Part shown: in pieces, positions 37,869 through 46,232 of the stretch
Layout of the letters: each line of letters begins with the position of its first letter
How positions within the stretch are numbered: position 1 is the first letter of the stretch
Source: Candidatus Thiodiazotropha sp. (ex Codakia rugifera)
Lineage (GTDB): Bacteria > Pseudomonadota > Gammaproteobacteria > Chromatiales > Chromatiaceae
Length of the DNA: 64,000 nt
Direction: 5' to 3'
NCBI GenBank assembly: GCA_025656675.1
Contig: JAHXHN010000002.1
Span: forward strand, 248,001-312,000
Notes under the pieces: generated by a model
Seen by the model: only the letters and a program-made list of their open reading frames with translations
Databases searched by the model: none
What the model was told of the DNA's origin: nothing
Translations under genes and position numbers: made by a program

Positions 37869-38273
37869 CTAGTCTCTGCGGTAACTGGCCAAAGCGCTGT
37901 CAGTTTCAAAGATCGCTACCTCAACGACGGGAAAGCCGCCGGTCGCTACATGTTCAAAGATCAGCTGGGCAATATTTTCTGCAGTGGGATTATGCTGCAT
38001 CACATACACAGACTCACCAGCCTCCTGCAACAGGGGTAGTACCGGATCATCGGAATGCAGTAACATTTTGTGATCGAGGGCCTGATCGATCCAGCCCTTC
38101 ACATAGTTACCGATATCGGCAAAATCACATACCATACCCAGGGCGTCGAGCTGCTGCGACTCCAAACGGATGATCGCTTTGGCATTGTGGCCATGCAGGT
38201 GGCGGCATTTCCCCTGATGATTCAGTAGCCGATGGCCATAGCAAAAGTGGATCTCTTTGGTAACTGTGTACAT
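37869..38273 (-). CDS. queD: 6-carboxytetrahydropterin synthase QueD
   Basis: 134 residues from ATG 38273 (MYTVTKEIHFCYGH); the frame runs back to 38660, but the extra part lies in another gene's region and is not family-like. Zinc-binding histidines are in FCYGH and HLHGH, the catalytic Cys in KCRHLHGH, and the closing VAIFETDSALASY is typical. First committed step of queuosine synthesis from dihydroneopterin triphosphate. No queC or queE nearby. Confidence 0.88.
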   Translation of the reverse strand: MYTVTKEIHFCYGHRLLNHQGKCRHLHGHNAKAIIRLESQQLDALGMVCDFADIGNYVKGWIDQALDHKMLLHSDDPVLPLLQEAGESVYVMQHNPTAENIAQLIFEHVATGGFPVVEVAIFETDSALASYRRD

Positions 38274-38399
38274 GTTCAGAAAGATGTCGTTTAAAGAAGG
38301 GCGACAGTATACGGGGAGGCTTGATGTGCTACCAGTGGTTGTAAAGGAATCCAGGCAAAGGCCGATATGCCTAGAGTAGCTATAGCTGAGTGATCGACC

Positions 38400-38867
38400 A
38401 TGAGTGAAACATCCGATTTTATTGGTGTGGCGAGAGAGGCAGTGGATCAGCTCAAACGACTGACCCGCGATTTTCCTAAACTCTCCTCCCAACCGGTTCG
38501 AGTGGCCATTGAAACCTGGAATGAGGATCTGTTTCGTAAGGGTGATCTTATCTTGCTGCAACGGGCACAGGCTAAAGCGGAAAAGAGTGCGAAGGAGCAT
38601 CGTGCCGCTGAACTCATCGAATTCAATCATGTGGACGATGCCATCGACATAATGAATCAAGAGTTTCCCAAAGGTGTCGACTATTACGAATTAATCGATC
38701 TGGTCGGGAAAGATAAATATATTGCCGCCCTGGGTCGGGAAGCAGCTGAGCTGAAGGTGAATGCCATCTCTCCGGAACAGACAGCAGAGCTGTGGAACAG
38801 TGCTGGAAAACCTACGGTAGGTGGTGAGCGCTGGAATGCAACAGGGGTAGCCGTGTTGATGGGTTAG
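38400..38867 (+). CDS. Unknown conserved-looking cytoplasmic protein
   Basis: 155 residues, charged, without membrane segments. Helical N-terminal half with many Lys/Glu (LQRAQAKAEKSAKEHRAAEL) and a C-terminal half with ELIDLVGKDKYIAALGREAAEL. No family recognised. Divergent from queD; its stop overlaps by four bases, antisense, the stop of the phosphopantetheinyl-transferase gene. Codon use is like the neighbours', so it is probably real. Confidence 0.6.
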   Translation: MSETSDFIGVAREAVDQLKRLTRDFPKLSSQPVRVAIETWNEDLFRKGDLILLQRAQAKAEKSAKEHRAAELIEFNHVDDAIDIMNQEFPKGVDYYELIDLVGKDKYIAALGREAAELKVNAISPEQTAELWNSAGKPTVGGERWNATGVAVLMG

Positions 38868-39526
38868 GGCAGCCCTGTCTGTTTTTGTGTCAGGAAACAG
38901 CTGGTGTAGAGATGCTTGTCATCCACCTGATAACGACCGTGAAAGATGAGGTTCTCCGGAAAGCGGATTGTACAGGCCGAAGTGGGTGTGAATTGAAAAC
39001 GCTGTCTGGAAAGATCGAAATTCAGGTTGATCGACTGAAAACCAAAATAACGCCCTATTAACGGGTAGTAGCATTTGTAGAGACTCTCTTTGGCGCTGAA
39101 GAACAGACGGGCTGGCAGTGTTTCATGCTGTAACTTGAACTGTGTTTCTTCGGGTGTGTCGATATATCGGGCAATACCTTTCGATAGAGGCGATAGCGGC
39201 TCGACATCAAGACCCAGGCTGAGTAAATCCCCCTTTTTTGTGCAGGCTACTACACAACGCTCCCTGCAGTGGGTGATGCTGCCTAAAAAACCGGCAGGCC
39301 AGGTCGGTTGGCGTTTCTCACCGCGAAGTATTGGGCCGGATGGTGCATTGAGTTGATTCAGGATAGCATGGGCAGCATTTCGACCAGCACGGAACTCTCT
39401 CTGACGTTTTTCGACAGCGCCCTCAATCAGCTGTTCCTCCTCCGTGCATAAGGGGGTTGACCACATCTCATTGGAGGCTATCGTGATGATGACACTGGGA
39501 GGAAAGAGGGAGGAAAGGTCGGTCAT
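38864..39526 (-). CDS. 4'-phosphopantetheinyl transferase (EntD/Sfp type)
   Basis: 220 residues from ATG 39526 (frame open to 39583). Motifs in order: KRQREFRAGRNAAH, GSITHCRERC, SLGLDVEPL with the Mg2+-binding Asp and Glu, and FFSAKESLYKCYYPL. It transfers phosphopantetheine from CoA to carrier proteins of siderophore, polyketide or fatty acid synthases. No synthase gene is adjacent, so the partner is unknown. Confidence 0.9.
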   Translation of the reverse strand: MTDLSSLFPPSVIITIASNEMWSTPLCTEEEQLIEGAVEKRQREFRAGRNAAHAILNQLNAPSGPILRGEKRQPTWPAGFLGSITHCRERCVVACTKKGDLLSLGLDVEPLSPLSKGIARYIDTPEETQFKLQHETLPARLFFSAKESLYKCYYPLIGRYFGFQSINLNFDLSRQRFQFTPTSACTIRFPENLIFHGRYQVDDKHLYTSCFLTQKQTGLP

Positions 39527-39637
39527 TTGGAATCTGGCTTTTTGGATCACGTTGAATTCAACAATCAGCATGATACACCACACCGGATGGTGATTTTCCG
39601 CTTGACCTTCTCGTCACTCACATGCATTCTCATAGCC

Positions 39638-39739
39638 ATGAATGACTGCCAGCAAACAAAAATGATGAGCAAACATCGCCGACTACCCGTATGGGCAGTC
39701 GCATGCTCATTTGCGTCCGGGAGTCTGATTAGCCGCTAG
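39638..39739 (+). CDS. Candidate leader peptide of the EamA gene
   Basis: 33 codons from ATG 39638 (MNDCQQTKMMSKHRRLPVW ... SGSLISR), or 25 from the inner ATG 39662. It lies between the transferase gene and a strong terminator in the eamA leader. Its codons overlap the hairpin at 39665-39710. The C-terminal part is serine-rich (five Ser in the last 12 residues). No ribosome site is visible, so translation is not certain. Confidence 0.35.
   Translation: MNDCQQTKMMSKHRRLPVWAVACSFASGSLISR
39665..39710 (+). promoter_or_regulatory. Long hairpin in the eamA leader
   Basis: Outer stem ATGAGCA (39665-39671) with TGCTCAT (39704-39710). Inner stem CGACT (39680-39684) with AGTCG (39697-39701), an A-C mismatch, then CCC/GGG closed by loop GTAT. 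With the following terminator this looks like an attenuator or structured leader. I do not recognise any known riboswitch class. Confidence 0.5.
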
Positions 39740-39763
39740 TAACACAAGCAATTGGATTGATCG

Positions 39764-39796
39764 AAGGCCGCAGATGGCAACATCTGCGGCCTTTTT
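39764..39796 (+). terminator. Strong intrinsic terminator just before eamA
   Basis: GGCCGCAGATG (39766-39776), loop GCAA, CATCTGCGGCC (39781-39791), then TTTTT. AA/TT extends the stem to 13 bp. It ends 20 bases before the eamA ATG and no full-length plus-strand gene lies upstream for it to serve. Confidence 0.88.
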
Positions 39797-39815
39797 CGTT
39801 ATAGGAGGAAAAAAC

Positions 39816-40724
39816 ATGTCTGTTCCAGCCGCCTACCTAGGGGTTGTGCTGATCTGGGGAACCACACCGCTGGCAATCAAATGGAGTGGTGAGGGTGTGG
39901 GCTATCTGTTTGGTGTCACAGGCCGGATGGTTATCGGAGTGGCCCTGGCCCTGCTGGTCTTACACATGATCGGTCTACGCCTGGCTTGGCATAAGCAGGC
40001 GCGACGTACCTATCTGGCTGCAGGTTTAGGCATTTTTGTTGCCATGACCTCGGTCTATTGGTCATCCCAGTTCATTCCCTCTGGCTGGATCTCTGTCATA
40101 TTCGGTCTCTCCCCCATTGTCACCGGGCTGATGGCACGCGTCTGGCTACAGGAGCAGGGACTCAACATGCAGCGCTTGCTGGCCATCCTGGTGGCATTTA
40201 CCGGATTGGCGATGATCTTTAGTGTGGGTAAGGAGTTAGGTGCCAGTTTTGTGCTCGGTTTGATGGGGGTGGTGATCTCAGTGATCACCCATTCCGCCAG
40301 TGCCGTATGGGTGAAGCGTATTGATGCACAGTTACATGGGCTGGTGGTGGCTGCCGGTGGATTGATGGTGGCTGTGCCCCTGTTTCTGCTGAGCTGGTTT
40401 ATACAAGGAGAGAGTTGGCCGGCGGTCGTTGACTATCGGGCACTCTCAGCAATCATCTACCTGGGAATCGTGGGAACGGTGCTTGGATTTGCGCTCTACT
40501 ACTACATATTGCGTCATGTAGAGACCACCAAGGTCGCCTTGATAACCCTGGTCACACCGGTGATTGCGCTACTGGCTGGGAAGTGGCTCAATGCTGAGCA
40601 GGTGGATGAGCGGGTATGGTTAGGTACGTTGCTGATCATACTGGGCCTTGCAGTGTTTGAACTGAAAGGCCGCTTGCTGACTCAATTACGATCCAACAGA
40701 GCCAGGGAGAGTGATGGCCAGTAG
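39816..40724 (+). CDS. EamA/DMT-superfamily transporter
   Basis: 302 residues from ATG 39816, chosen for the GGAGG seven bases upstream. Ten membrane segments in two EamA repeats (VVLIWGTTPLAIKWS; LGIVGTVLGFALYYYILRHV). Family members export amino acids or other small metabolites. Preceded by a leader with possible small ORF, hairpin and terminator, which suggests control by premature termination. Its last 43 bases overlap antisense the end of dctM. Confidence 0.88.
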   Translation: MSVPAAYLGVVLIWGTTPLAIKWSGEGVGYLFGVTGRMVIGVALALLVLHMIGLRLAWHKQARRTYLAAGLGIFVAMTSVYWSSQFIPSGWISVIFGLSPIVTGLMARVWLQEQGLNMQRLLAILVAFTGLAMIFSVGKELGASFVLGLMGVVISVITHSASAVWVKRIDAQLHGLVVAAGGLMVAVPLFLLSWFIQGESWPAVVDYRALSAIIYLGIVGTVLGFALYYYILRHVETTKVALITLVTPVIALLAGKWLNAEQVDERVWLGTLLIILGLAVFELKGRLLTQLRSNRARESDGQ

Positions 40725-41956
40725 GTGATGATCAATACCGCGCCGAACAGGAGGATGAACCAGGGAAGGGTGGCGCGGTAGATTTCAGTGATCGGCTTAT
40801 TGAACCGGTAGCTTGCGATGAAAAGATTCATTCCGACAGGGGGTGTGAAATAGCCGATCTGCATATTGGCGAGAAAGATGATACCCAGGTGGACCGGATC
40901 GATTTCGTACTGAATAGCCACAGGAAGCAGTAGCGGCACCATTAAAACCAGTGCTGAGAAAATATCAAGCATGGTGCCTAGTACCAATAGAAAGATATTC
41001 AACAGGATCAGAAAGGTCAGTGGATCATTGATCCGTTCATGTAACCAGTCGAAAAGCTGAGTTGGGACGTCCGCATCAATCAGATAGTTGGTGGAGGCCA
41101 GGGACAGGCCGAGTATGATCAGGATTCCTCCTACCAGTAACATCGCTTCACGCATTACTTTGGGTAGTTGTCTGATCGGTATCTCTTTGTGAATGAGAAC
41201 CTCGGCAATCAATACATAAACGGCGGTAACGGCGGCGGCTTCGGAGAGTGCGAAGTAACCGCTATAGATGCCGCCGAGCAGGACAATTGGCAGAGGAATC
41301 TCCCAGGCAGCATCCCGCACGGCCGCTTTTGCCTCGGTCAGTGAAAACCGGGTCAATGGCAGGTTGCGACCCGACCAGAGTCCCCAGGCCAGTAGAATCA
41401 ATAGCATCAACAGCCCCGGCAGAATGCCAGCCAGAAACATATCATCCACGGTAATGGAACCACCAATACCCAGCTGCTGCGCAACCACCGCGTATAAAAT
41501 CAAAGGGAGTGCAGGGGCAAATAGTAGGCCCAGGCTACCGGAGGTGGTGACCAGGCCAAGGCTGAAGTTTTGTTGATAACCCGCTTCTCGTAAAGCGGGG
41601 TAGAGCAGAGCACCCAGTGCCACAATGGTGACCCCTGAGGCGCCTGTGAATGCTGTGAACAGGGCACAGGCGATGAGTGCCACAAAGGCCATCCCACCGG
41701 GCATCCAACCGAGCAGGGCCTCTGTCAGCCGGACCAGACGAAAGGGTGCCTTGCTTTCGCTCAGCAGATAACCTGCAAAGGTGAATAGTGGGATCGCCAA
41801 CAGCACAGGCATCTCCGCCAACCTAAAGAACTCAATGACGACCACCGAGAGATCAATATCGGACTGATAGAAGCCCCACAGGGCACCGGCGCCGATAACA
41901 GTGAAGAGAGGAGCGCCACAAAGGGCCAACAGGATTAAACCCAATCCGATTATCAT
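40682..41956 (-). CDS. dctM: TRAP transporter large permease subunit
   Basis: 424 residues, about 12 membrane segments; conserved ALFTAFTGASGVTIVALGALLYPAL and TPPVGMNLFIAS are DctM signatures. It is the Na+-coupled channel subunit of a tripartite uptake system for organic acids or related solutes. It overlaps dctQ by four bases. Convergent with the EamA gene, with overlapping ends. Confidence 0.93.
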   Translation of the reverse strand: MIIGLGLILLALCGAPLFTVIGAGALWGFYQSDIDLSVVVIEFFRLAEMPVLLAIPLFTFAGYLLSESKAPFRLVRLTEALLGWMPGGMAFVALIACALFTAFTGASGVTIVALGALLYPALREAGYQQNFSLGLVTTSGSLGLLFAPALPLILYAVVAQQLGIGGSITVDDMFLAGILPGLLMLLILLAWGLWSGRNLPLTRFSLTEAKAAVRDAAWEIPLPIVLLGGIYSGYFALSEAAAVTAVYVLIAEVLIHKEIPIRQLPKVMREAMLLVGGILIILGLSLASTNYLIDADVPTQLFDWLHERINDPLTFLILLNIFLLVLGTMLDIFSALVLMVPLLLPVAIQYEIDPVHLGIIFLANMQIGYFTPPVGMNLFIASYRFNKPITEIYRATLPWFILLFGAVLIITYWPSLSLALLDRN

Positions 41957-42441
41957 GGGTCATCCTGGTGCAGGATCTGCAAAGGGATATTGAATAAAAA
42001 CCGTAGTGTCATCGCACCGAAACCGATAGGAATGATGATCTCCCCAATCCAGGCTGGCAGACTGGCAAAGAGTTGTGTTCCATCTTGCCATTCGAAATAG
42101 ACAAAACGCACTGCATGCCAGGTAATGACACCGCAGATAAAGGCGCTGAAGAGATTGTTAACGGCGGATAATATCGATTGATTACGTTTTGAGAGTGTGT
42201 GTGAGATTAGATCGATACGAATATGTCGATCCTCTCTGGTAGCCGCAATTGCCCCCAATAGTGCAATCCACAGTACCATGATCCGCAGGCTGGGATCGGC
42301 CCATAGCAGGCCACTGTCAAATAGATTGCGTAGCACGATCTGGCTGCCTGCCAGGACTATCATGAAACCTAAAAGGACTGCCATCAAGCCTTCTTCAAAG
42401 CGTAGGATCAGGTGCCTGATGCGTTGCAGTGATCTGTTCAT
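41953..42441 (-). CDS. dctQ: TRAP transporter small permease subunit
   Basis: 162 residues with four membrane segments and the family features FMIVLAGSQIVLRNLF and RIMVLWIALLGAIAATREDRHIRIDL. Stabilises or assists DctM. Translationally coupled to dctM through an ATGA overlap. Confidence 0.92.
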   Translation of the reverse strand: MNRSLQRIRHLILRFEEGLMAVLLGFMIVLAGSQIVLRNLFDSGLLWADPSLRIMVLWIALLGAIAATREDRHIRIDLISHTLSKRNQSILSAVNNLFSAFICGVITWHAVRFVYFEWQDGTQLFASLPAWIGEIIIPIGFGAMTLRFLFNIPLQILHQDDP

Positions 42442-42588
42442 GATTGTGGATTATACGGGAATTACTTGGGTGTGGATTCAGTGGTTGTCACATAAGGATG
42501 GAAGCATCACACCGTTGATTGATGGTGGTTTGTTGCACAGTGCCATACCGATTCGAAGATCCATGTAACACACCATACAGAAGGACAC

Positions 42589-42900
42589 TTACAGTATATG
42601 CACCGCAAGCCAAATACAGTGTGGTTGGTGGCTGGTGGTCAATACCCGGTGTGGTGTATGGGCGGGTATCAGGGCGCTGTCGCCACGGTGCAGGTAGAGA
42701 TGTTCATCTGCCATCTCTAATCGGGCACTCCCCTGGAGTACACAGACCCACTCGTCATAGGCTTGTTGAGTTATCTCTGTGGCCGTGTCCGGGGGGCTCA
42801 GGATGCGCTCTATTGAGATGTTTTTCCTTTTTAACAGGGTATCGAAGGTCTCCTTTTCTCCATCAGCCTTATCGGGTTTAAAAAGATTCTTACTCATCAT
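42589..42900 (-). CDS. Small cupin-domain protein
   Basis: 103 residues, a single cupin barrel (EWVCVLQGSARLEMADEHLYL; GDSALIPAHTPHRVLTT). Metal-ligand histidines are only partly present, so a binding or sensing role is as likely as catalysis. It is in the same direction as the TRAP genes, between dctP and dctQ, with gaps of 147 and 521 bases. Confidence 0.8.
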   Translation of the reverse strand: MMSKNLFKPDKADGEKETFDTLLKRKNISIERILSPPDTATEITQQAYDEWVCVLQGSARLEMADEHLYLHRGDSALIPAHTPHRVLTTSHQPHCIWLAVHIL

Positions 42901-43421
42901 ATTTGAATTTACACCCGGTCAGTTGCTTGATAGCCATGCAGGAGAAGTCAATGGGTAACCCATGGAAAAGGCTCAACGTTGATCTGGCAGAGCGAATATT
43001 AAGTGAGAATGGGTCATACCCAAGCAACTATCGCACGGATTGACATCTAAGTGTAGATGGTAGACTACTATTGACCTGGTCACTCAATATGTCGCATTCA
43101 GCCTATCTGTACCCGCCTGTATTTAAATCAATCTGTTAGGGGCTTCATGAAGACGACCTATTCGATTGCCGGGTGAATAATCCTAAAAACCGCAGTTGAT
43201 CGCTCCACACTGATGGTATGGTGATTAATTTGTCGGGAATTACATTTGGAAATGTATTCTCCAAACGGGTGAGTCCACGCTGCAGGGCGGATGGCACGCT
43301 TGCCCTGTACCCCCGTAAACACACCCTCTGCCCTGTTCAACTGCGGTTTCTAGGGTAATTATGCATCTCCATGATCATCTGTTTTTTAATAACTGTTTGA
43401 TCGGGTAGGTGAAATATGATG
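42901..43421. other. Intergenic region holding a MITE-like element
   Basis: 520 bases between the cupin gene and dctP. The only structure seen is the inverted-repeat element at 43176-43360, listed separately. No gene is supported. Confidence 0.6.
43176..43360. mobile_element. MITE-like element with 26-bp terminal inverted repeats
   Basis: The left end 43176-43201 and the reverse complement of 43335-43360 match at 22 of 26 positions, with shared core AAACCGCAGTTGA. The total is 185 bases with no coding capacity. The core is the same as in the element at 63671-63873 and the solo end at 11094, so this is a dispersed, non-autonomous family. Confidence 0.65.
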
Positions 43422-44426
43422 CTAATTGGATGAATCACTGGTGCGTTGCTGTTGAATCAGGGTTTGCATCCGGTTGAACATCTTTTCGCTGAAGGCCTCA
43501 TCTTTATTCAGCTTCTTTAGGGTTGCGTTTGCGTGTCTTTCCCATGCCTGCTGCTGGTCTGAGGATGGACTGATAAACTCTATCCCCTGTTGCCTCAGGG
43601 CAGAAAGGGCCTGTACATTATCTTCACGATTTTGCTGGTTAATCGTGTTGAATGCCGCTTCGAGCGTCTGTTTGACCACAGTCTGATCGGTACTGTTGAG
43701 CTTTTTAAATGCCTTCTCCTTTACTACCAGGGTGGCGTAGAGATAGGCCAGCGGCACTTGGGTCAGATAGTTGACCCGGGTATGCCATTGCAGCGCTATG
43801 GCGCCAATAGGAGCACTGGCGATCGTGTTGATCAGACCGGTTTGCAGACCGGTGAGTACATCGGTCAATGGTAGAGGAATGGGTGAAATACCGAGCTCCT
43901 GAAACATGCTTGCGTTAATCATGTCACCTTCAGGCACCCAGATTTTCAGTCCTCTCATGCTGTCAGTTGATTTTACCGGTGTATTTGAGAGCAGATAGGC
44001 AAAGCCGCCTTCACTCAAGCCAAAACTGATAAATCCTTTATCCTTCAGTCCATCGATAATCTGACTGTCCATCACCTGGCGTACCGCATCGACTTCCTGC
44101 AGGTTGCGGAACTGAAAGGGGAGGGTGTAGATCTGTGCTTCCCGGTAGATTTCACTCAGACCACCGCCTGTAATGGCGCCGCCGTGTAACTGGCCGACAC
44201 GGATCTTTCGTAATACGCTGTTGTCATTGCCCATCACTCCACCTGGATAGAATCTGATTTTGACTCGTCCTTCGGTCTTTTGCTTGATCTGTTTGGCTGC
44301 AGCCCGCATCTCCTTCATCCAGGTGGTGCCGTCGGGGGCCAGTGTGGCAATTTTGAGGATTGTGTTTGCATGGCTCAGGGGGACAAAGGTAAAGAGCAGA
44401 ATCATTGCATACAGCATGCGAAACAT
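43422..44426 (-). CDS. dctP: TRAP transporter substrate-binding protein (DctP/TatP type)
   Basis: 334 residues with signal peptide (MLYAMILLFTFVPLSHA). DctP signatures are IATLAPDGTTWMKEM, FYPGGVMGNDNSVLRKIRVGQLHGG and GLKIWVPEGD. GAGGAA precedes the ATG. The nearby TatT gene makes this the TatP-type subgroup, in which the periplasmic binding protein joins a TatT trimer. The substrate is unknown. Confidence 0.92.
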   Translation of the reverse strand: MFRMLYAMILLFTFVPLSHANTILKIATLAPDGTTWMKEMRAAAKQIKQKTEGRVKIRFYPGGVMGNDNSVLRKIRVGQLHGGAITGGGLSEIYREAQIYTLPFQFRNLQEVDAVRQVMDSQIIDGLKDKGFISFGLSEGGFAYLLSNTPVKSTDSMRGLKIWVPEGDMINASMFQELGISPIPLPLTDVLTGLQTGLINTIASAPIGAIALQWHTRVNYLTQVPLAYLYATLVVKEKAFKKLNSTDQTVVKQTLEAAFNTINQQNREDNVQALSALRQQGIEFISPSSDQQQAWERHANATLKKLNKDEAFSEKMFNRMQTLIQQQRTSDSSN

Positions 44427-44562
44427 GGGGGGTTCCTCAGTGTTAACTCAGTCAGTATTAAAATATACGCTTTTCAGCTGAATATGGACGCAATAGCGAT
44501 ACTCACCAGCATTCACACCATGCATTCATGATCGAATTTAAACCTCAACGGGTGGCATCAGG

Positions 44563-45432
44563 TTAAAAATAGTCGTCCTTTAGTAGTAGTCTGGCCTGTT
44601 GCTGGGCCATGACGTTGCTCAGGGTAAGGCCGGATTGGACCGGATCGGCCTGAATAACCTCGTTGAGCAACCTATCGTGGAGTGTTTTATCAAATACAAG
44701 GCGGGCATAGTGTCGAGCGTATTCCAACTTCGCAATAAGGTCATGACCGGAGGAATATTCAATGGCTTGTTCAAAATGTCTACGTCCAATTTCCGGTTTT
44801 CCGCCCAGGGCTGGCGGGATCTGGCTCCTGATCACCCCAAGGTAGAGTTGTGCGCGCCCCTGTTCATACCCTGGTTTAGCTGAGATGACGCGTTGCAATA
44901 AGGCTTCAGCCTTGGCTAAGTCTGCAATCGCATTCCAATCATCCTTTCGGGCCTGTATCCAGCCAGCCCAACTCGTCCCATAGAGATAGAGCCCCTCGAT
45001 ATCGTCGGTGTCCGTTTCTTTCAGTGCTTCGACGAATTTTTCAAAGGGTTGTTGTGCATTCTTGCAGATCCCTGGTTGCTGTTGACAGAGCCCGCGCCCA
45101 GCATAATCCAAGGCTTTTTGGCTGAGACTTTTCTGTCGCTCCAGGTCTGTGACCAATCCTCCGGCATAGGCGCTATACAGTTTAGCTCCGGCATAGAGCA
45201 GACCTTGGTCATTGGGACTCTCTTCGATCAGCGAGTCGATCAGTAGAAGATAGGCGGGGGCGCCGTGCCGTACAATCTCCGGGTCTGTTTGGTTGAGCAT
45301 TGCTGCCGACAAGTTGGCTGCCAGCCTGTCGGTAGCCATGGAGACACAGCCACTACTCAGTAATAGTGAGAGTCCATAAAAAACCAGGATTATAGGCCGG
45401 TAGTCGCGAGCCAGGCTCGACCAGCGTTTCAT
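44563..45432 (-). CDS. TRAP transporter T-component TatT (TPR lipoprotein)
   Basis: 289 residues from ATG 45432, chosen because AAGGAG lies seven bases upstream and a lipoprotein signal follows (ILVFYGLSLLLSSGC). The frame reaches 45633, but that part overlaps the next gene. The helical repeats of the TatT family follow (DQGLLYAGAKLYSAYAGGLV; KPGYEQGRAQLYLGVI). It lies directly upstream of dctP, as in known TatT-TatP pairs, and is probably a periplasmic accessory for substrate delivery. Confidence 0.85.
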   Translation of the reverse strand: MKRWSSLARDYRPIILVFYGLSLLLSSGCVSMATDRLAANLSAAMLNQTDPEIVRHGAPAYLLLIDSLIEESPNDQGLLYAGAKLYSAYAGGLVTDLERQKSLSQKALDYAGRGLCQQQPGICKNAQQPFEKFVEALKETDTDDIEGLYLYGTSWAGWIQARKDDWNAIADLAKAEALLQRVISAKPGYEQGRAQLYLGVIRSQIPPALGGKPEIGRRHFEQAIEYSSGHDLIAKLEYARHYARLVFDKTLHDRLLNEVIQADPVQSGLTLSNVMAQQQARLLLKDDYF

Positions 45433-45493
45433 GCCCCTGCTCCTTGCCGACCCGGAAAGTCCAACAATATCATCATTGAGGGGTCGTTTAAGA

Positions 45494-45862
45494 TCAACGA
45501 TGCTTTTTGCCGACATGCTCCATGTGGTGGAGCCAGCTGTTGAACATGGTGCCGATGGAGCCACTTCCGGAACGGCGTCCTTTGAATGTGTGGAAACAAC
45601 TTTCCTCTTCCCCAGAGAATCGTGAAGCACCAATATCCAGGCATATATACATGAGGAATATATCGAATAGCAGCACCGCTATGGCAACCGGGACATGGAT
45701 GACGGCATCTGTCTTCAACCAGGCGATAATAGGTGTGTAGTAGCTTAGAACGATGTAGAGGGTGCCGAAAAAGAGCGCAACAGCAAGCAGAGAAAAGAGA
45801 TCCGCCAGACGTTCATGCTTCCGGGAGTACCCTTTGAGACTTTTACAGACTGACATGGGCAT
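45494..45862 (-). CDS. Small membrane protein, unknown
   Basis: 122 residues with two membrane segments (LADLFSLLAVALFFGTLYIVLS; VPVAIAVLLFDIFLMYICLDIG, given in part) and a basic C-terminal tail. No family recognised. It lies 61 bases upstream of tatT in the same direction and may lead the TRAP transcript. Confidence 0.6.
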   Translation of the reverse strand: MPMSVCKSLKGYSRKHERLADLFSLLAVALFFGTLYIVLSYYTPIIAWLKTDAVIHVPVAIAVLLFDIFLMYICLDIGASRFSGEEESCFHTFKGRRSGSGSIGTMFNSWLHHMEHVGKKHR

Positions 45863-46232
45863 GATCTCACGCGGGTAAGTTAAGTACAGTAAATATGAGG
45901 TTAACCGGCAGCCATGAGGATCTCAAGGAAATTCTTTGCAAATGAGACAAGATATTTTTACCCAGATGCCTGTTAATGCTTTGTCATATCATGATCTTCC
46001 AAAAATTAGTTATAAAAATAACGTGTTGTGCCAGTTCTTTGAGCATGAGTCAGACATCCAGGCAAGGGCTGCTTTTGAGTTTTACGGCCTGGAGTGTGTA
46101 TAGTTTGGTATCCATTAAGAGACAGAGTGTATCGTCAGCAACTCGCGGCAATGATGATAGCTAGTGTAAGAATATTCGATAATTCAATAAATTAATTCTA
46201 AAGACAGCACTAAAAATAACAGGGGGTGAAGG
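45863..46232. other. Divergent intergenic region
   Basis: 370 A+T-rich bases between the small membrane protein gene and the alanine symporter gene. No gene is supported. Only the ribosome site AGGGGGTG before 46233 is clear. Confidence 0.5.

Noticed and set aside
39621..39644. Tiny frame M-H-S-H-S-H-E as a histidine-type leader peptide before eamA.
   Set aside because: No ribosome site, only seven codons, and three His codons in so short a frame can be chance.
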